A stretch of 10,349 bases of DNA, taken from Thermaerobacter marianensis (lineage in GTDB: Bacteria; Bacillota; Sulfobacillia; DYIH01; DYIG01). The translations under genes were made by a program, and so were the position numbers. The stretch covers positions 6,507 through 16,855 of the forward strand of contig DYIG01000010.1 in the NCBI GenBank assembly GCA_020723725.1, read 5' to 3'. Positions 6,709-10,349 of the stretch are shown piece by piece (the stretch's first letter is position 1; the number at the start of each line of letters is the position of its first letter). The notes under the pieces are model-generated. The model was given only the letters and a program-made list of their open reading frames with translations. It did not search any database and was not told where the DNA came from.

Positions 6709-7167
6709 TTACCCGAGTAGCTGCCTTAACCGTTCCAAAAATCCCTTAACCATCTCCTTCGGTTTGATAACCACGAACACGGTCCGCTCGCCGGCCAAGG
6801 TCCCTATTACTTCCTCCGCCTTGAGGTTATCTATGGCTTCTGCAACACTCTGCGCAGTAGCAGACAAGGTGTGAATTACGACTATGTTCTCGCTGGCATC
6901 ATGGCTTATTACACATTCCCGCAGGATCCTCAAAAGACGTTCACTATGGGGGCCGTTTGTTTTCTCCTCGGGAAGGGCATACCGGTATCTACCGTCTCCC
7001 GTCGGCACCTTTACCAGGTGCATCTCTTTAATGTCCCGGGAGACGGTTGCCTGAGTTACGTTTATCCCTTCCCGGCGGAGCCTGTCCGCAAGGTCTTCCT
7101 GCGTCGAGATCTCCTGGGTCTTAATGATGTCTACTATCCGCAGCTGTCTCCGACTCTTAAGAGTCAC
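6709..7167 (-). CDS. argR: ArgR/AhrC, arginine-responsive transcription regulator
   Basis: ArgR proteins form hexamers that bind ARG boxes when arginine is bound, repressing arginine synthesis and often activating its breakdown. The protein has the usual length of 152 residues. The winged helix covers about 1-68, with recognition segment TQATVSRDIKEM at 38-49. The C-terminal oligomerisation and arginine domain covers about 78-152. Its motif reads GTLAGERTVFVV at 122-133, where the usual form is GTIAGDDT. The two adjacent aspartates that contact arginine are thus Glu127-Arg128, and codons GAG CGG confirm this. Ala and Asp residues of the preceding helix (AEAID, 109-113) remain. The start is GTG with GGAGG 8 nt upstream, 3 bp after the nadK stop. 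In Firmicutes argR commonly sits beside recN, as here. Confidence 0.95.
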   Translation of the reverse strand: MTLKSRRQLRIVDIIKTQEISTQEDLADRLRREGINVTQATVSRDIKEMHLVKVPTGDGRYRYALPEEKTNGPHSERLLRILRECVISHDASENIVVIHTLSATAQSVAEAIDNLKAEEVIGTLAGERTVFVVIKPKEMVKGFLERLRQLLG

Positions 7168-7170
7168 CTG

Positions 7171-8052
7171 TTACCCCTCCACATGGGCCTCGCTGAGTTT
7201 GCGCCGGAGGACACCGTAGAAGTCCCAGCCTGGCCTGCGCATTAACCTGGTCTTTTCCCCGGCCAGCTTGACCTCAACACCATCGCCTTCCTCAATTATG
7301 CGTATCTCCTGACCATCCACGGTGACCACTGCCTTGCCATGCACGCGGATGACCTTCACCGTAAGGCGAGATTCCGCAGAGATCACTGTTGGCCGCGCGT
7401 AAAAGGTGTGGGCACAAATGGGCGTCACCACCATGACATCCAGTTCAGGGCTCACGATCGGACCACCCGCCGCCAGGGAATAGGCGGTGGAACCTGTGGG
7501 GGTGCTGGCTATCACGCCATCCGCCGGGTAGGCCCCGACAGACCGCCCGTTTACCCACACCGAAACCTCACCCAAACGAGCAATACCGCCACCAGTCGAA
7601 ACCACAACATCATTTAGAGCCAGTACGGGCTGTTCCAAGCGCTGTGAGGCTCTCTCCCTGAGGATTCTGGCCTCCAGCATCACCCGATCATCGAATACAT
7701 AACTCCCTTCCAGAAAAGCCGGGAGGTCGGAGAAAACGTTTTCCGCTTCCAGTTCCGTCAGGAAACCCAGACGGCCAAAATTCACGCCCAATATGGGAAC
7801 AGAACCCCTTGCCAGGTTGCGGGCTGCCTTGAGTAAAGTCCCGTCTCCCCCCAGAACTATGGCGAATGACACACCGCTATCTTTCCATCGGTCAACCCTT
7901 AAGGACGAAGCGGGCATCTCATGCCCGAAGGCCCCCTCCAGGTCAGGCGGGACAAAAGCTTCCACACCCATTTCAGCCAGCCACGGCATAAGCCGCTTGA
8001 CCAGTTGCATTACTGGGGCCTTTTCTGTATTGGGATATAAACCTACGCGCAA
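7171..8052 (-). CDS. nadK: NAD kinase (ATP/polyphosphate-dependent NADP synthesis)
   Basis: NAD kinase phosphorylates NAD to NADP in the cytoplasm, the only known route to NADP in bacteria. The 293-residue protein shows the family motifs: GGDGTLL at 68-74 with the catalytic Asp70, NFGRLGFLTE at 91-100, LND at 146-148, and the long block ADGVIASTPTGSTAYSLAAG at 177-196. The start is TTG, because an in-frame TAG lies two codons upstream and the conserved VGLYPN N-terminus would be lost with a later start. AGGGGG stands 10 nt before it. The gene lies 43 bp after aconitase with no terminator between and 3 bp before argR. It may therefore be read from the aconitase promoter, though a hidden promoter near the aconitase 3' end cannot be excluded. 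Confidence 0.97.
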   Translation of the reverse strand: MRVGLYPNTEKAPVMQLVKRLMPWLAEMGVEAFVPPDLEGAFGHEMPASSLRVDRWKDSGVSFAIVLGGDGTLLKAARNLARGSVPILGVNFGRLGFLTELEAENVFSDLPAFLEGSYVFDDRVMLEARILRERASQRLEQPVLALNDVVVSTGGGIARLGEVSVWVNGRSVGAYPADGVIASTPTGSTAYSLAAGGPIVSPELDVMVVTPICAHTFYARPTVISAESRLTVKVIRVHGKAVVTVDGQEIRIIEEGDGVEVKLAGEKTRLMRRPGWDFYGVLRRKLSEAHVEG

Positions 8053-8095
8053 ACCCTAAAATCCCCCTAGAGGCCCGGTGAAAGACGTACATTCA

Positions 8096-10036
8096 TCAAA
8101 CCGGCACATTTATCCCGCCGCGAGTATAATTCAAAAGCCCCCCGGCCAGCATGACGCCCACCTGACGCTCCGTGAGCCCGTGCTTTACCAGAAAACTACG
8201 ACTCGCTGTAATGTCCGTGACAGTCAGGGTTTCCTCCCCGTTCTCAAGTGCGCGCCGGACACCCTGGATTTCCAGTTGATCGCCCTGGCTGATCCAATCG
8301 TAGTCCGCCTCATCCAGAAAGGTGAGAGGGAGGATTCCGAAATTGATCAGGTTGGCCCTGTGGATTCGGGCAAAGGATTTGGCCAGCACGGCCTTAACGC
8401 CAAGGTACATTGGCGCCAGGGCGGCGTGCTCCCTGCTCGACCCCTGTCCGTAGTTGTGCCCGCCAACGACAAACCCGCCTCCCGACTCACGAGCCCTTTT
8501 GGCGAAATCAGGGTCAACCCGTGAAAAGACATATTCCGAAATAGCCGGGATATTGGAACGCAGGGGGAGAATCTTGGCCCCGGCCGGCATGATGTGATCG
8601 GTGGTAATGTTGTCCCCGACTCTCAGCAACACCTTTCCAGTGACATCCTCGGAAAGGGGTTCACGCAACGGAAGCGGTTTTATATTGGGTCCCCGTACAA
8701 TCTCAACCCCTTCCGGATCTGAGGCAGGCGGGATGATCATACTGTCATCAGCCATGAACGTCTCCGGCATTGAGATGACCGGGTAATCGCCTAGCTCCCT
8801 GGGATCAGTTATGACGCCCCTTATTGCACCGGCTGCCGCCACCTCGGGGCTGACCAGGTAAACCTTGGCGTTTGGCGTGCCCGACCTGCCCTCAAAGTTA
8901 CGGTTGAAGGTTCTCAGCGATACACCGCCTGAGCGTGGGGCCTGGCCCATGCCGATGCATGGCCCGCATGACGGCTCCAACACCCTTGCTCCGGAGGCCA
9001 GGATATCGGCCAGGGCGCCATTGCTCGCCAACATCGTCAGCACCTGCTTCGACCCCGGCGAAACAACCAGACTGACCCTTGGGTGGACAACATGTCCCTT
9101 TAAAATACGGGCAACCCGCATCAGGTCAATATATGAAGAGTTGGTGCAACTCCCAATGGCGACTTGGTCAATGGGCGTACCTGCCAATTCCTTGACAAGA
9201 GCGATGTTATCCGGGCTGTGAGGCATGGCAGCCAGTGGTTCCAGTGAGTCAAGGTCAATTTCTATAACCTCATCGTAGTCCGCGCCGGGGTCCGCAGCCA
9301 GCGGCACCCAGTCACCCTCACGCCCCTGGGCCTTCAAAAACTCACGGGTTAACTCGTCGCTGGGGAAAACCGAGGTGGTGGCCCCGAGTTCAGCCCCCAT
9401 ATTGGTTATGGTTGCCCTCTCGGGAACCGTCAGCGACTGAACCCCTTCACCGCTGAATTCCAGTATCCAGCCCACTCCACCCTTGACACTCAATCTCCTG
9501 AGGATCTCCAGGATTATATCCTTTGACGATACCCAGGGCTTCAACCTGCCGCGAAGCCTGACATTCAATACGGATGGCATGTTCAAGTAGAATGGGCCGC
9601 CACCCATGGCAACGGCCACATCCAGGCCCCCGGCCCCGATGGCCAGCATTCCCATGCCCCCTGCGGTTGGGGTATGACTGTCCGACCCAAGCAAGGTCTG
9701 ACCAGGAACGGCAAAACGTTCAAGGTGCACCTGGTGACAGATTCCGTTCCCGGGCCTGGAGAAGTAAATGCCGTATTTGGCGGCTATGCTCTGCAGAAAG
9801 GCGTGGTCATCCGCGTTCTCAAAGCCGGTTTGAAGCGTGTTGTGGTCAACGTAGCTGACAGATAGTTTCGTTCTGACCCTGGGGATACCCATCGCCTCGA
9901 ACTGGAGGTAGGACATCGTTCCGGTTGCATCCTGCGTCAGGGTCTGGTCGATTCGGATCCCGATTTCAGCGCCCTTAACCATGTCACCCGAAACAAGGTG
10001 TGCGGCTAGTATCTTCTTAGCCAGATTCATAGTCAT
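8096..10036 (-). CDS. aconitate hydratase, compact single-chain (Aquifex) type
   Basis: Aconitase interconverts citrate and isocitrate through a 4Fe-4S cluster in the oxidative or reductive TCA cycle and in glutamate synthesis. From the chosen start it has 646 residues, the size of the short Aquifex-type family rather than the roughly 900 of AcnA. Motifs: QDATGTMSYLQFEAMG near 35-50, GSDSHTPTAGG at 117-127, and cluster cysteines C297 (GSCTNSS), C357 and C360 (SCGPCIGMG). The swivel domain follows with GDNITTDHI at 474-482 and GGHNYGQGSSREHAA at 525-539. All cluster ligands are present in one chain, which separates it from two-subunit isopropylmalate dehydratases. ATG at 10036 is preferred, since GAGGTGG lies 8 nt before it and the earlier GTG at 10048 falls inside that ribosome site. 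The symbol acnA or acn could be applied, but the subtype differs. Confidence 0.94.
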   Translation of the reverse strand: MTMNLAKKILAAHLVSGDMVKGAEIGIRIDQTLTQDATGTMSYLQFEAMGIPRVRTKLSVSYVDHNTLQTGFENADDHAFLQSIAAKYGIYFSRPGNGICHQVHLERFAVPGQTLLGSDSHTPTAGGMGMLAIGAGGLDVAVAMGGGPFYLNMPSVLNVRLRGRLKPWVSSKDIILEILRRLSVKGGVGWILEFSGEGVQSLTVPERATITNMGAELGATTSVFPSDELTREFLKAQGREGDWVPLAADPGADYDEVIEIDLDSLEPLAAMPHSPDNIALVKELAGTPIDQVAIGSCTNSSYIDLMRVARILKGHVVHPRVSLVVSPGSKQVLTMLASNGALADILASGARVLEPSCGPCIGMGQAPRSGGVSLRTFNRNFEGRSGTPNAKVYLVSPEVAAAGAIRGVITDPRELGDYPVISMPETFMADDSMIIPPASDPEGVEIVRGPNIKPLPLREPLSEDVTGKVLLRVGDNITTDHIMPAGAKILPLRSNIPAISEYVFSRVDPDFAKRARESGGGFVVGGHNYGQGSSREHAALAPMYLGVKAVLAKSFARIHRANLINFGILPLTFLDEADYDWISQGDQLEIQGVRRALENGEETLTVTDITASRSFLVKHGLTERQVGVMLAGGLLNYTRGGINVPV

Positions 10037-10044
10037 TACGGAAA

Positions 10045-10051
10045 CCACCTC
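10045..10051 (-). promoter_or_regulatory. aconitase ribosome binding site (decides the start)
   Basis: GAGGTGG on the minus strand is a strong Shine-Dalgarno site 8 nt before the ATG at 10036-10034. It contains the GTG that would otherwise give a form four residues longer, which makes that longer form unlikely. Confidence 0.8.
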
Positions 10052-10058
10052 AGTTGTT

Positions 10059-10076
10059 ATGTTAATTTACTAACAT
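10059..10076. promoter_or_regulatory. 18-bp inverted repeat, Rex-like operator before aconitase
   Basis: ATGTTA and TAACAT are perfect 6-bp inverted arms around ATTTAC. Aligned to the clostridial Rex box TTGTTAA-N4-TTAACAA, it has the same 18-bp length and matches 11 of 14 fixed positions, keeping the TGTTAA and TAACA cores. It lies in the aconitase leader between the candidate -10 and the ribosome site, where a bound repressor would block transcription. Which protein binds is inferred. Confidence 0.5.
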
Positions 10077-10094
10077 TCGAGCACTCCCGAAGGT

Positions 10095-10123
10095 AATATA
10101 CCGCTTTCATGGCCATTTTGCAT
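10095..10123 (-). promoter_or_regulatory. candidate vegetative promoter for aconitase
   Basis: TATATT (10100-10095, minus strand) is a 5 of 6 match to the sigma-A -10 box. The region 16-18 bp upstream (TGCAAA or ATGCAA) is a poor -35. A start near 10088 would put the inverted repeat at about +12 to +30. A weak -35 suggests that, if real, the promoter may need an activator. Confidence 0.35.
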
Positions 10124-10143
10124 GTCCGCGCGGGGCGTTGCAT
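10118..10143. repeat. TTGCAT direct repeats 20 bp apart in the divergent intergenic region
   Basis: TTGCAT occurs on the plus strand at 10118-10123 and 10138-10143, exactly 20 bp (about two helical turns) apart, flanking a G+C-rich stretch with the palindrome CCGCGCGG. One copy overlaps the candidate aconitase -35. The pair could be an activator site, but six bases repeated twice can also be chance. The rest of the region between the two divergent genes (10077-10261) holds no other element that I can support. Confidence 0.3.
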
Positions 10144-10261
10144 AAGTCATAAATACGAAACAGTTCCTTCAATTCCCTGCAGGATGGCAACTCCCAATAC
10201 AGAATTATTAGGGTTCGATCGACATTTCTTTCATAAAAGCTGCAAATTGGGGGGAACACAG

Positions 10262-10349
10262 GTGGAACCCGTGAAAATAAACCGTAATACCTGGATGTTC
10301 ACACCCCTTCTGGTCATATTTTTCTTTATTGGCGCGGCCATTTTTGGCA
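10262..10349 (+). CDS. N-terminus of an unidentified membrane protein (partial, off the right edge)
   Basis: A plus-strand frame opens near the right edge and runs out of the window after 29 codons. It starts with GTG at 10262, preceded by GGGGGG at 7 nt. An in-frame GTG at 10271 has AGGTGG 5 nt before it and is equally possible. The visible peptide has a short basic leader (VKINRNT) followed by the hydrophobic run FTPLLVIFFFIGAAIFG. That is typical of a first transmembrane helix or uncleaved signal with its N-terminus inside the cell. The family cannot be told from this. It is divergent from aconitase and shares an intergenic region of about 225 bp with it, so the two may share regulation. 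Confidence 0.6.
   Translation, partial: MEPVKINRNTWMFTPLLVIFFFIGAAIFG

Noticed and set aside
8077..8100. ARG-box-like sequence (TGAATGTA on the minus strand) before nadK-argR
   Set aside because: Only one weak half-site is present and it overlaps the aconitase stop region; no paired box is seen.
8078..8524. 148-codon plus-strand frame opposite the aconitase 3' end
   Set aside because: It overlaps conserved swivel-domain coding sequence, shows no recognisable domain, and has no good ribosome site.
10212..10225. 0A-box-like TCGACA and the TCGATCGA palindrome near the right-edge gene
   Set aside because: The best match has a mismatch in a 7-bp motif and there is no matching promoter around it, so chance is a sufficient explanation.
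1..10349. Mobile elements, CRISPR arrays, tRNA or rRNA genes, or a novel defence island
   Set aside because: No transposase or phage gene, no regularly spaced repeats, no tRNA-like cloverleaf and no rRNA sequence was seen. The genes are core chromosomal families in a conserved order.

Overview
The window looks like a chromosomal segment of an endospore-forming Firmicute. Spo0A and SpoIVB are both present, Shine-Dalgarno sites are strong, and GTG and TTG starts are frequent. The moderately high G+C and the gene mix (SteA/SteB-like pair, compact Aquifex-type aconitase) point to a Clostridia lineage of the Peptococcaceae/Desulfotomaculum-Pelotomaculum kind. That placement is inference from gene content, not a database match.

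Nearly everything is on the minus strand, so transcription runs from high to low coordinates. In transcription order the genes are: aconitase (10036-8096), NAD kinase nadK (8052-7171), arginine repressor argR (7167-6709), DNA-repair ATPase recN (6692-5034), sporulation protease spoIVB (4934-3567), sporulation master regulator spo0A (3512-2718), a strong rho-independent terminator (2692-2661), then steA (2623-1466), a steB/mctB-like membrane protein (1464-712) and a family 2 glycosyltransferase (715-8). A further minus-strand gene may start at the very left edge, overlapping the glycosyltransferase stop. At the right edge a plus-strand gene for a membrane protein begins at about 10262 and runs out of the window, divergent from the aconitase gene.

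The nadK-argR-recN-spoIVB-spo0A series is the conserved Firmicute order. Its genes are tightly spaced, except for a 99-bp gap before spoIVB and a 54-bp gap before spo0A. A close match to a sigma-H promoter lies across the spoIVB stop codon and would drive spo0A. A weaker sigma-F/sigma-G-like candidate precedes spoIVB. The three genes after the terminator form a tight unit (1-bp gap, then a 4-bp ATGA overlap) and probably act at the cell envelope or septum. The aconitase leader carries an 18-bp inverted repeat resembling a Rex (NADH/NAD+ sensor) operator.

There is no mobile element, CRISPR array, rRNA or tRNA gene visible. The region is mostly ordinary core chromosome. The points most worth a second look are the Rex-like operator before aconitase, the Glu-Arg in place of the usual Asp-Asp in the arginine-binding motif of ArgR, the sigma-H promoter embedded in the spoIVB 3' end, and the terminator that separates spo0A from a steA gene with no evident promoter of its own.
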